DNA from: CAYTPI01 sp964439625
GTDB taxonomy: Bacteria; Chloroflexota; Anaerolineae; Aggregatilineales; UBA3940
NCBI GenBank assembly: GCA_964439625.1
Contig: CAYTPI010000001.1
Coordinates: forward strand, 248,001 to 312,000
Length of the DNA: 64,000 bases
Reading direction: 5' to 3'
How positions within the stretch are numbered: position 1 is the first letter of the stretch; the number at the start of each line of letters is the position of its first letter. Below the pieces are notes generated by a model. That model was not told where the DNA came from, did not search any database, and saw only the letters and a program-made list of their open reading frames with translations. Made by a program: the position numbers and the translations under genes. Below, one piece after another: positions 35,666 through 43,890 of this stretch.

Positions 35666-37513
35666 TTAGCCCCCCTCCAACAATTGGAGTGACCCTGGCG
35701 CTACCTGATAAATGGCTTGCCAAGGGATGTATCGACTGAAGAAACTATCTTGCCGTAGAATTTCGCCATCACGATAAACAGTCCGGTTAACTGTGACTTC
35801 GGCTCCATCAACCGCATAGTCAACTTGCTGTACGTCGCCTGGCGTAAGTTCTGGGTTGGCCTCATAGATCGGGTCACCATGTGGGGTGATGTTTTCAATA
35901 TATGGGCCGTCTTTCTGAACGGTACGACCATCTGGGGTGCCATAGAAGTAAAAAATAACGGTTGATGTTGAGACATCTACTTCAGATGTTATGAGGAGAT
36001 GTCCGGTTGTATCGTTGATGAACTTCATATCCACGAACGGCGAGTAGACTGTGGCATCGAGGCCAGCACCCTCGCCAACTTCATAATAACTGACGCGGTA
36101 GCCGTGTGGGTACCGCTCTGTAATTGGGAAGCCAGCAAAAAAAGCAGCTTGAAAAGCAGTCGTGCTGACTTGACACACGCCGCCACCTACGCCTTCGATG
36201 GTGCGTCCATCATAAATGATCAACGCTTCCTCAAAACCTGACTCAAGGCTAACATCACCAAGGTATTTGTTGAAGGAAAACTCTGCGCCTGGCTCTATAA
36301 TCACACCGTCAAAACGACCAGCCGCCTCTTGTATATTGACGCGCCTTGCATCTGACGAGCCGGCAAAGAACGTCGATGCTGATGATACAAGCCCGACAAT
36401 GCCGAGCTCTTCGCCGGTCATGTCCGCGACGTAGGTTGGCTCTTCATAGTCAAACGCCAATGGCACTCGGGCTTCACCTGCTGCTGCCATCTGGTTGACT
36501 AATTGGATCGTTTGGTTGAGGTTGAGTGTTCTGCCTCGGTAGCTGGCTTCTAACAGCACTAGCTGGTTGGCCTCAAGGTCGAAGTCGAAGCGCGCATCTT
36601 GTGGTTCGCGGGTTAGGTCGGCTGCCAATGGCGCCAGAAAGGCCGTCAATTGTTGTTCATTTAAGCGTACTGTGTACCGTTCACCGTCGTCTGCCGCCGA
36701 CACTCTTTCGGTGACGATCATGTCAGACAGTGCCTCAGGGCTGGCTTGCCACGGGCCGGGGTCACCTGGGATTGGCTCGTCGATGTAGACCTCTAGTGGG
36801 TTTGATAATATCTGGTTGATCGTCTGGGCGACGTCTTCAGCACTGGCGATCTTCGGCGGAATATCCTCGATGATGAGCGCCACCTGACCACTCTCTAATT
36901 GAATAATCTGTTGTTGTAATGCAGCGAGGGTAGCCTCTACATTGACTTCACGCCCGGTTTCTGACGGTTCTGCGACTGCTTGCAGGTCATTGATTGTCAG
37001 AGTAGCATCACGCGCTGGTTGGTTCACTTGCCCAGCAATACCCGCGAGGTATGCCAGCGCATCAGCTTCATTGTAGTTAACCACAGGGGACACTTCGATG
37101 CCCACTCGCTGACTTAATGCTCGCTGCTGAATGTTTCCGAGCAGCGAAGATTGGCGACCAACTGCCATGGCAGCGGTCACTGTTTGTTCAACGTCAAAGC
37201 CAACCCCAATCTCTTGCGAGGTAATGAACCATTCTTCGCCCGTTTCTTCGTCAATGAACATAATGACGACATCAGCGGGATAGTTAAATTGACCAGCTAA
37301 CGTTTCAATCGCCTCGGAGCGTGTCAAACCACCAACATCAATACCCCAAACGCTGACGCCGGGATAGATAGCATCACGATATTGGAACTGATGGTAGAGG
37401 GCTGCACCACCTAACACAAAGTTGAGCAGCAGCAGCATGAACATACCAACACCAATGAGGCGTGGTAGCCAAAGCATAGAGAAGATTTGTTGATATTCTT
37501 GACGTGTTGTCAT
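35666..37513 (-). CDS. VanW-family protein with peptidoglycan-binding-type domains
   Basis: A 615-residue membrane-anchored protein: one N-terminal helix (about residues 15-37), then YoaR-like putative peptidoglycan-binding domains (about 45-360, with GVSVWGIDVGGLTRSEAIETL), a VanW domain (about 385-520) with EFSFNKYLGDV, GGGVCQVSTTAFQAAFFAG and ERYPHGYRVSYY, and a C-terminal G5-like tail. VanW proteins are cell-wall associated with no settled reaction; the conserved Cys suggests an L,D-transpeptidase-like site. It is upstream of murB, supporting a wall function. Confidence 0.87.
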   Translation of the reverse strand: MTTRQEYQQIFSMLWLPRLIGVGMFMLLLLNFVLGGAALYHQFQYRDAIYPGVSVWGIDVGGLTRSEAIETLAGQFNYPADVVIMFIDEETGEEWFITSQEIGVGFDVEQTVTAAMAVGRQSSLLGNIQQRALSQRVGIEVSPVVNYNEADALAYLAGIAGQVNQPARDATLTINDLQAVAEPSETGREVNVEATLAALQQQIIQLESGQVALIIEDIPPKIASAEDVAQTINQILSNPLEVYIDEPIPGDPGPWQASPEALSDMIVTERVSAADDGERYTVRLNEQQLTAFLAPLAADLTREPQDARFDFDLEANQLVLLEASYRGRTLNLNQTIQLVNQMAAAGEARVPLAFDYEEPTYVADMTGEELGIVGLVSSASTFFAGSSDARRVNIQEAAGRFDGVIIEPGAEFSFNKYLGDVSLESGFEEALIIYDGRTIEGVGGGVCQVSTTAFQAAFFAGFPITERYPHGYRVSYYEVGEGAGLDATVYSPFVDMKFINDTTGHLLITSEVDVSTSTVIFYFYGTPDGRTVQKDGPYIENITPHGDPIYEANPELTPGDVQQVDYAVDGAEVTVNRTVYRDGEILRQDSFFSRYIPWQAIYQVAPGSLQLLEGG

Positions 37514-37815
37514 TAAATAGATCCAATTAGCACGTTCACGGCTACATTATACACTTGTTTGATGCACTGACCTTGACGTTGTCTTACGAATTGAGGGTGT
37601 TCTCATCCTGATCTTAATGGCTTGTCTGGTGTTACAAGTAAACTTTATGAACAATCCGCTTGCTGCTTACCAGTGAGTGACCGACCCCGCCGTAAAGTCG
37701 GTAAACAGCTTGGTAGGGTAGAATGCGCTTCGTGAAATTATAATTGGCCTCTTCTGGCGCACGAGATTATCATCCTAACAAAGTTACGCCAATACCACAC
37801 CTAAGGATAATCGCA
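37514..37815. other. Divergent intergenic region
   Basis: 302 bases between vanW (-) and the VOC gene (+). It holds a -10-like TATAAT at 37739-37744 without a good -35, and no supported gene. A frame from TTG 37744 only extends the VOC protein. Confidence 0.5.
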
Positions 37816-38196
37816 ATGGATTACTTTGATGTTGGCAACGTGTCGATTAGCTTTGCCGTTCAAGATTTGCAGCTTTCGCGCTATTTTTATCAACGTCTTG
37901 GGTTTGTCGTTTTACATGCATCAGATGATGAGAAATGGGTTATGATGGCTAAAGATGATATGGTCATCGGCTTGTACGAGGGCATCTTCTCGAAAAACAA
38001 TATGATGTTCCAGACGAATGATGTCGTTGCCGTCCAAGAAATGCTGAAGTCCAAGGACGTTGAGTTTCTTATTGAAGCGAACCCGACGGCTGGCGTATCA
38101 CACGCGGCTCTGGTTGACCCTGACGGCAATCAAATTCTGATTCTGCAAAGCGAAAACCAGAGTCAAGAAGAAGAGTCTGATACGCTCTATCAGTAG
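37816..38196 (+). CDS. Single-domain VOC-fold protein
   Basis: A 126-residue glyoxalase/bleomycin-resistance-fold protein, with one beta-alpha-beta-beta-beta module repeated (VSISFAVQDLQLSRYFYQRLGF at the start and HAALVDPDGNQILIL at the end). The ATG at 37816 follows AAGGA at 8 bases, so the earlier in-frame TTG at 37744 is not used. Substrate is unknown; the usual metal ligands are incomplete (a Glu is missing or displaced). It is the first gene of a + strand set with a lipoprotein and a receiver protein. Confidence 0.75.
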   Translation: MDYFDVGNVSISFAVQDLQLSRYFYQRLGFVVLHASDDEKWVMMAKDDMVIGLYEGIFSKNNMMFQTNDVVAVQEMLKSKDVEFLIEANPTAGVSHAALVDPDGNQILILQSENQSQEEESDTLYQ

Positions 38197-38209
38197 CGGG
38201 TTTTCTTTT

Positions 38210-39175
38210 ATGCGACAATTGTCGTTCCTTTTATTCAGCATTATAGCAGTCGTACTAGTCGTTGTGGGCTGTCGTTCGCGCTATGATGTTTCATCTGACT
38301 TTGTCGTGGCAGACTTATTTGCCACACCTGGGCGTGCTTTAGCGACCTTGCCGCCGACTTCTGTCGTGCAGCAGATGCCGCCAACCAGTCCGCCATCATC
38401 TGCCGTTGGGCCAGCCGTCGCGCCGACGGTGAACCCACTATTGCCCACGCCGCCTTTGCCAACACCCGTGCCATTTCCTGACGTTCAGTTCCAAGATGGT
38501 GACGACGAGCCAGATACAGCAACATTACCACCTCTAAGTGCTGGGGCTGACGGTTTGATTGGATTGGAGGACAATGATGAGCAACTAGATGATGAAGGCT
38601 TTTTTGAAGAGCCTGACCCTGACTTTGACGCACTTGTAGACCCAGGGGAATGTCGAGATGCACCGCCCGTTCTTTTTGCCAATGCGTATAACCAAACCCC
38701 AGCCGGGGCAGAACGGCTTGGTTGCGCCCTTGGCGACACCGAGAAGGTATCGGGTGTTTACCAACTTTTTGAACGTGGGGCGATGTTCTGGCGACAAGCT
38801 GACAACAGCATCTTTGTGATTGCGACTGGTGCGATTCAGCAGGGGGCAGATACTGACACATGGTGGCGCCTCCTTGATACCTGGACAGATGCTGACCCTG
38901 AAATTGACGGAGAGATTTCACCACCTTCTGGTTTTAGCCAACCTCGCCGCGGCTTTGGAAAAGCATGGCGTGATAATGCCTTCGTGCGCGAGGCTCTTGG
39001 GTGGGCAACTGGTGATGAGGTGTTTGATCAGGTGGATTGGCAGCAGTTTGAAAATGGGTTCATGTTTGCATCACCCGGTGGGGGCATCATCTATTTGATG
39101 CTTCCAGTCGAACCAGAGCCACCATATACAATGGGTGAGCATTTCGGAGGCATTCAGCAGCAGCTCGAGCCGTAA
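38210..39175 (+). CDS. Lipoprotein with proline-rich linker
   Basis: A 321-residue lipoprotein: signal peptide ending in VVVGC (Cys21), a long Pro/Thr/acidic linker to about residue 150, then a globular domain with ERLGCALG, FERGAMFWR, IFVIATG and a second QQFENGFMFAS copy. The paired AxxxLGxA...FexGxMfW pattern resembles LGFP-like wall-binding repeats often seen in Chloroflexota lipoproteins; binding to the cell envelope is inferred. It lies 13 bases after the VOC gene. Confidence 0.65.
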   Translation: MRQLSFLLFSIIAVVLVVVGCRSRYDVSSDFVVADLFATPGRALATLPPTSVVQQMPPTSPPSSAVGPAVAPTVNPLLPTPPLPTPVPFPDVQFQDGDDEPDTATLPPLSAGADGLIGLEDNDEQLDDEGFFEEPDPDFDALVDPGECRDAPPVLFANAYNQTPAGAERLGCALGDTEKVSGVYQLFERGAMFWRQADNSIFVIATGAIQQGADTDTWWRLLDTWTDADPEIDGEISPPSGFSQPRRGFGKAWRDNAFVREALGWATGDEVFDQVDWQQFENGFMFASPGGGIIYLMLPVEPEPPYTMGEHFGGIQQQLEP

Positions 39176-39200
39176 TTCAACGTCGGAAGGGAAGAGAAGC

Positions 39201-39560
39201 ATGAACATACTAATCGTAGATGATGATCTAAACGTTCATAGAATTCTAAGCCGAGTGGTTGCCCGCGAAGGTCATACTTTTATGTTGGCGTCTCGAGGGC
39301 AGGAGGCACTTGACCTCCTGCAATCACATCCGATTGATCTCATTTTTCTTGACATTCACATGCCGGGGATGTCGGGGTTAACGGTGCTGCGACGGCTCAA
39401 AGATAGCGCTGAGACAGAGCATATTCCCGTTGTTGTGATGACGGCTTATTTCAGCAACGATAATATTGCTGGTGCCATTGGAGCGTACGACATATTTTCC
39501 AAGACTCACTTGATCAAGGATGCTACTAGAGTAATTGGTGAATTTGAAAAATCGGATTAA
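39201..39560 (+). CDS. Receiver-only response regulator
   Basis: A 119-residue CheY-like protein with no output domain. Acidic pocket D7-D9 (IVDDD), phosphorylation site D51 in IFLDIHMPG, T81 and K101 (FSKTH) are all present. GGAAGGGAAGAG precedes the ATG; upstream in-frame starts lie inside the lipoprotein gene. It probably relays phosphate between kinases or binds a partner protein; the soluble kinase at 30678 is a possible donor. Its end overlaps the convergent crtB gene by four bases. Confidence 0.88.
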   Translation: MNILIVDDDLNVHRILSRVVAREGHTFMLASRGQEALDLLQSHPIDLIFLDIHMPGMSGLTVLRRLKDSAETEHIPVVVMTAYFSNDNIAGAIGAYDIFSKTHLIKDATRVIGEFEKSD

Positions 39561-40492
39561 ACGCTGGTTCGATCTTTCAATTGGCGAACTTGCCACCATA
39601 CACGTGGAAGCATGGCAAACTTCTGAGCCTTGGGGACAAATGCGCGTGCTTGATGGTTGTCGTAGTTAAGTTGCTCAATCTTTTTTAAGATACCTCGGTA
39701 GACTTCCGCAGAGGCCCCAATTGCGAAGCGCCCATCGCGGTGTAGCAAGCTAATACCAGGCCATGCTTCCTCGTAGAGAGCATGGGTGCGCTCTATCTGG
39801 AAGTTAATTAACTCAATGTAGCGGTCATTAATAATACCATTTGCTAGGTCAGCCTCGCTGTATCCAAATCTCTGCATGTCTTCTTGTGGCAAGTAGATCC
39901 GTCCGCGTGTCCAATCTTCGCCAACATCACGGAGGATGTTTGTCATTTGCAGAGCGACGCCTAACTGCTCGGCTCGTAAAAATGTCTCCGCTTCATCCTC
40001 AAAGCCAATAACATACATGCTATTAAGCCCGACGGTTGACGCAGCCAAATAGCAGTAACGCCATAGCTCGTCAAAGGTCTCGTAGCGGCACTTACGCAGA
40101 TCCATCTGCATGCCATCAAGCAGTTCTTCGCTGTATTTAATCGGAATACGGTACCGTTCACGGGTGTCGGCCCATGCTAACAGAGCAGGGTGGCTCTGCT
40201 CAGAAGAGGGCTTACGCATTTTCCGCCGCCATGCCTCTAGGTGATCCGCTCGAGCCTCCGGCGTGGTTGGTTTGCCTGGGCGCTCATCATCAACAATATT
40301 GTCGCTCAGACGGCAAAATGCGTACAGTGCACGAGCCGCACGGCGTTTTTCCAGCGGCAGCAAGGCACTGGTCAAATAGAACGATTTCGAGTACTGCTTA
40401 GTTATTGCGTCACAGTAGTCATAAGCACGCTGAAGCCGATTGTCACTGAAGTCAGCAGTGGTTTTACTACTCAGCCATGGTATAACAGTCAG
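39557..40492 (-). CDS. crtB: Phytoene synthase, apparently with a CTG start
   Basis: Condenses two geranylgeranyl-diphosphates to phytoene, the first carotenoid step. Both aspartate-rich motifs are present (LSDNIVDDE and DVGEDWTRG). An ordinary start would be TTG 40375, but the frame stays open upstream and encodes the conserved N-terminus (AYDYCDAITKQYSKSFYL), so the real protein is longer. No ATG, GTG or TTG occurs there; a CTG at 40490-40492 is preceded by AGGAGA at 6 bases and gives 311 residues. The start codon is therefore inferred to be CTG. The gene is 65 bases downstream of crtY on the same strand. Confidence 0.85.
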   Translation of the reverse strand: MTVIPWLSSKTTADFSDNRLQRAYDYCDAITKQYSKSFYLTSALLPLEKRRAARALYAFCRLSDNIVDDERPGKPTTPEARADHLEAWRRKMRKPSSEQSHPALLAWADTRERYRIPIKYSEELLDGMQMDLRKCRYETFDELWRYCYLAASTVGLNSMYVIGFEDEAETFLRAEQLGVALQMTNILRDVGEDWTRGRIYLPQEDMQRFGYSEADLANGIINDRYIELINFQIERTHALYEEAWPGISLLHRDGRFAIGASAEVYRGILKKIEQLNYDNHQARAFVPKAQKFAMLPRVWWQVRQLKDRTSV

Positions 40493-40557
40493 GGTCGTTC
40501 TCCTAGATTTATAGATTGGTCGAGCATATACATGTGTACTATGTGCAGTACTTACTG

Positions 40558-41406
40558 TTACTTGCCAGTGTTTAACCCATCTGACTGTTGAACACCGGCT
40601 GCGATAGCTTGTTTTCCAAATATCCTTCTGCCAACTTCAGTAATGGCATCCGCGCGCCGTTGACTCTCTTCAGCAATCATCAAAGTTACGCCGAAGCCAA
40701 CTAGTAAGCTGGTTAAGGTGAAGAAGATAGCTTCTTCAATCGGCAAGATGCCTGCCAACATAATCCCAGTCGTTTGGGCTGGGTCAATTGTCCATGTGCC
40801 GGATGTAATCGCAATGGCATCAGCGATTGATAGATAAACGGCTGGAACAAATACCGCAGGCACAACAATTTTGCGATAATGCCATAAAATATCAGCGCCA
40901 AAAATCAGTTGGATCAATACTGGGAACAACATCCATGAAAGTTCTAACCCAAGGTACGTGCCGGGTTGCCATCCGCTGAGTAGTATTATTATAGACGCCA
41001 ACCAGACAACGCCAACAGCAATTGTCGCACCGACCCGAATTCGCGCACGAGAGGGTACGGAACCCTGATCAAGGTTAATGTGCCGTGCCAGCCAAACGAG
41101 CCACAAGCCGCATAGTACCGTTTGAACGACGAAGAATGTGTATTCTTCGATTGGCACCCACCAAATTGTAATGCCAGTCACCAATGTGGTGTCGTACCAC
41201 CAGACGTTGGTGGCGACGAGATAGTTATCCCAAGGTGTTGTCCACAACACAGCGATCACGACATGCACAAGTGTGATGCCACCCCAATGGCGGCCCGTTA
41301 GGTTGCTGGGTAAATCTTTTCCACTGCGCTTCGACTGCCATAAAAGCAAGCTCAGTATGAGAATGGGTGTGCCCACAAATAGGGCCAAGAATCCAAAGTA
41401 GGTCAT
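40558..41406 (-). CDS. Fused two-domain lycopene cyclase (CrtYc-CrtYd type)
   Basis: A 282-residue membrane protein with about seven helices, carrying the two repeats of heterodimeric lycopene cyclases in one chain: PWDNY and VPIEEYTFF in the first half and LPIEEAIFF in the second. Fused forms (as in CarR/CrtYB N-termini and archaeal CrtY) cyclise lycopene ends to beta- or epsilon-ionone rings. It is followed by crtB, and no desaturase is visible nearby. The gene is divergent from panC. Confidence 0.87.
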   Translation of the reverse strand: MTYFGFLALFVGTPILILSLLLWQSKRSGKDLPSNLTGRHWGGITLVHVVIAVLWTTPWDNYLVATNVWWYDTTLVTGITIWWVPIEEYTFFVVQTVLCGLWLVWLARHINLDQGSVPSRARIRVGATIAVGVVWLASIIILLSGWQPGTYLGLELSWMLFPVLIQLIFGADILWHYRKIVVPAVFVPAVYLSIADAIAITSGTWTIDPAQTTGIMLAGILPIEEAIFFTLTSLLVGFGVTLMIAEESQRRADAITEVGRRIFGKQAIAAGVQQSDGLNTGK

Positions 41407-41559
41407 TAATTAAATTCATGTAGATGACTGATGTAATCAATCGCTGATCACCCGTGTATCCCTGACCATCTACCAGTCAGTAGGCAATCGACTATAATTG
41501 ATGGTATCGGGCAAAGGGATACAATTCACCTCTCCTACGATTTCCAAGCTAACGAGCGG

Positions 41560-41565
41560 TATAAT
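41560..41565 (+). promoter_or_regulatory. Candidate -10 box for panC
   Basis: A perfect TATAAT, 32 bases before the panC ATG, without a good -35. A second TATAAT lies at about 41493. Called at low confidence. Confidence 0.25.
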
Positions 41566-41597
41566 TCTGATGATTATCAAACGAAGAAAATGACTCT

Positions 41598-42437
41598 ATG
41601 CAGGTTGCAGAAACTGTTCAAGAAGTCAGAGAAATAAGGCAGCAAGAGCCACTTTTAGTGTGGGGTCTGGTGCCAACAATGGGGGCGCTGCACGCTGGGC
41701 ATTTAGCATTAGTGCGCCAAGCAACAGATGAATGCGAGCGTGTCGGGGTGAGTATATTTGTTAACCCTACCCAATTTAATGACTCCGCTGACCTGACCAA
41801 TTATCCGCGTACGCTACAAGAAGACCTTTCTTTGCTTGGCAGTGAAGGCGTTGATCTTGTGTGGGTGCCACAGTCAGACCATGTGTACCCACCCGGCTTC
41901 CAGACTTCAGTTACCCTCAGCCATGTAACCCAGCCATTGGAAGGCACACACCGTCCCGGTCATTTTGCAGGGGTAGCGACCATTGTCGCTAAGTTATTCA
42001 ACATATTTGAACCCACATACGCCTATTTCGGGCAAAAGGACGCGCAGCAGGTAGCGGTCATCAAACAAATGGTGCGCGACTTGAACTTTAATCTGGAGAT
42101 TGTGACAGTGCCAACCGTTCGTGCGGACGATGGGCTGGCGCTCAGCAGCCGTAACAAGAACCTGTCAACTGAGCAGCGACGTGCGGCAGTTGTCCTTTCT
42201 AGAGCCTTATTCGCAGCAAAGTCTGCTTGGGAGCAGGGCGCTCGTGACGCGGAATACTTGCGCCAGCATATGATGAGAATCGTTGGGGCCGAGCCATTAG
42301 CTCGCATCGACTACATCAGCGTGGCGCACCCATGGACGCTCGAAGAGCAGCAAGGGATTGTTAAGCAAGCACTGCTCAGTATGGCTGTCTACATCGGCGA
42401 AACCCGTCTAATCGACAACATCACTGTTGGGGATTGA
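41598..42437 (+). CDS. panC: Pantoate--beta-alanine ligase
   Basis: Makes pantothenate from pantoate and beta-alanine with ATP. The 279-residue protein has the nucleotidyl-transferase motifs PTMGALHAGHLALV, FVNPTQFN, FAGVATIVAKLFN, FGQKDAQQ and LALSSRNKNL. It is not next to panB or panD. Its last 30 bases overlap the convergent lipid kinase gene. Confidence 0.96.
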   Translation: MQVAETVQEVREIRQQEPLLVWGLVPTMGALHAGHLALVRQATDECERVGVSIFVNPTQFNDSADLTNYPRTLQEDLSLLGSEGVDLVWVPQSDHVYPPGFQTSVTLSHVTQPLEGTHRPGHFAGVATIVAKLFNIFEPTYAYFGQKDAQQVAVIKQMVRDLNFNLEIVTVPTVRADDGLALSSRNKNLSTEQRRAAVVLSRALFAAKSAWEQGARDAEYLRQHMMRIVGAEPLARIDYISVAHPWTLEEQQGIVKQALLSMAVYIGETRLIDNITVGD

Positions 42438-43352
42438 ATGTCTACGCACATTGGCTGCTGGTACAATGACGCGTAACGCTTGCGGCTCGACACGTACTTC
42501 GACGGGTGTCTTGCCGAATGACTCCCCATCGTAGGTGACGTTGGTCGGAGGCTCAGCCTCAATTTTGATCTGACGGGCTTGCCAATGCGGTAATGGAGTC
42601 GAAAAGGTATCGGTTGCTGGGATAACTGTCGTGGCAGCCATCCCAGCGGCAACTGCGGTTAGTTCCGCTAAATCTACCTTGCGGAAAATAACCACGTCGA
42701 GCAGACCGTCGTTGACGTTGACCAGTGGCAGCAAAGAAACGCCCGCCAGCCCAAAGTTCCCTGAATTGGCAACATAGCAGCCTACCCCTTGAAGCGCCAC
42801 GGTTTCACCGTCAATCTCTAGTTCATAGGTCAGCGGTTTTGGGTCTACTAGGCTTTGTAAGGCGGCAAACGAATAAGCGAAGTAGCCTAATCGATCTTTC
42901 TGCTCGCGGTTTGCACCTGTTAGCAACTGCGCGATGATGCCCGTACCAGCGCCCACCAGAAATGGTTGGTTATTTACAAAACCAAGATCGACCTTTCGGA
43001 TGGTTGCTGTCGTATCTGTAAGGAGCGCAGCAGCATTTGCCAACTGCATTGGTAGCCGCATCTCTTGGGCGAAGGCATTTGCCGTCCCGCCGGGCAGTAC
43101 CACCAGCGGGATATCTGTGTGCTGGAGTACACTAGCGGCCTCGACCAAACTGCCGTCCCCTCCATAAACGGCGACGGCATCGACTCCTGAGTCCAGTGCA
43201 GCCTTAGTGAAGCGCTTTGCGTCGCCACTTTCTCGTGTGATCGATACTTGCCAGTCGATGTCGGCAGGGGTCAACACCCGGTTGAGTGTGTTTAGAATTG
43301 GTTCATCCCGCCCAGCGGCTGGGTTAACAATGATCTGTACGCGCTGATACAT
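42408..43352 (-). CDS. Diacylglycerol kinase-family lipid kinase
   Basis: A 314-residue DAGK/YegS-like protein: VNPAAGRDEPILN at the N-terminus, the ATP-loop GGDGSL (about residues 63-68), LPGGTANAFA and a C-terminal beta-rich domain with NVTYDGES. It probably phosphorylates a lipid such as diacylglycerol or undecaprenol-type lipids. The substrate is not evident. Confidence 0.88.
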   Translation of the reverse strand: MYQRVQIIVNPAAGRDEPILNTLNRVLTPADIDWQVSITRESGDAKRFTKAALDSGVDAVAVYGGDGSLVEAASVLQHTDIPLVVLPGGTANAFAQEMRLPMQLANAAALLTDTTATIRKVDLGFVNNQPFLVGAGTGIIAQLLTGANREQKDRLGYFAYSFAALQSLVDPKPLTYELEIDGETVALQGVGCYVANSGNFGLAGVSLLPLVNVNDGLLDVVIFRKVDLAELTAVAAGMAATTVIPATDTFSTPLPHWQARQIKIEAEPPTNVTYDGESFGKTPVEVRVEPQALRVIVPAANVRRHSIPNSDVVD

Positions 43353-43435
43353 GTAACTTGTCTTCTTTCAGATTGTAGGTTTGACGGTGCGCTTAGTGTG
43401 CTGAACACTTCAATGAACTTGTCAGGGAGCATGCT

Positions 43436-43564
43436 GTGAGTCGTGTGCAAATAACATTATTATTGATTATAACGTTTGGCCTCTCGCTACCGCTCGCAGT
43501 TGCATCAGCTTTAGACTTAAGATCACCAGACAAAATTGTCGAGGTTGATGCGGTTGAAGGCTAG
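43436..43564 (+). pseudogene. Signal-peptide fragment or very short secreted peptide
   Basis: A 42-residue frame from GTG (GGGAG 7 bases upstream) that reads as a clean signal peptide (LLLITFGLSLPLAVASA) followed by 18 residues (LDLRSPDKIVEVDAVEG) and TAG. Directly after, a different frame reads a further 45 residues (from 43548), ending near 43683. It may be the remnant of a secreted protein gene broken by a frameshift, or a real small peptide. The rest of 43353-43890 has no supported gene; a 6-bp hairpin (CTGCGA/TCGCAG) is at 43815-43833. Confidence 0.3.
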
Positions 43565-43890
43565 GGAATGTCACGGGCAGTGGTTGACCGATTGGGTCTT
43601 TGTCGGTGTACCTGAAGCCAAAATTGTACAGAAGCTGTATACGCCTATTAATGTGATCAGGCTTGTAGGCTGCAACAGCTAGGTGCATTTGATCTGAAAA
43701 TGTCTAGCTGGATCAAAATACCGGACTCGATTCAAGTGCTATGAGGCACACTCCTTGCTAAACGTCGCCATGATCATGTGTTTGTGGCTCACAATAGTGC
43801 GCTATCCCTTTGTTCTGCGAGGGGGCTTCGCAGCGCGCGGCATGTTTTTTAGGTTACCCAGCCGTGCTAGTCGAGTGTCTGCTGTGTTAT

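Noticed and set aside
43467..43688. 73-codon - strand frame in the gap before the HTTM-like gene
   Set aside because: No ribosome site and no protein-like pattern; it is opposite the signal-peptide fragment.
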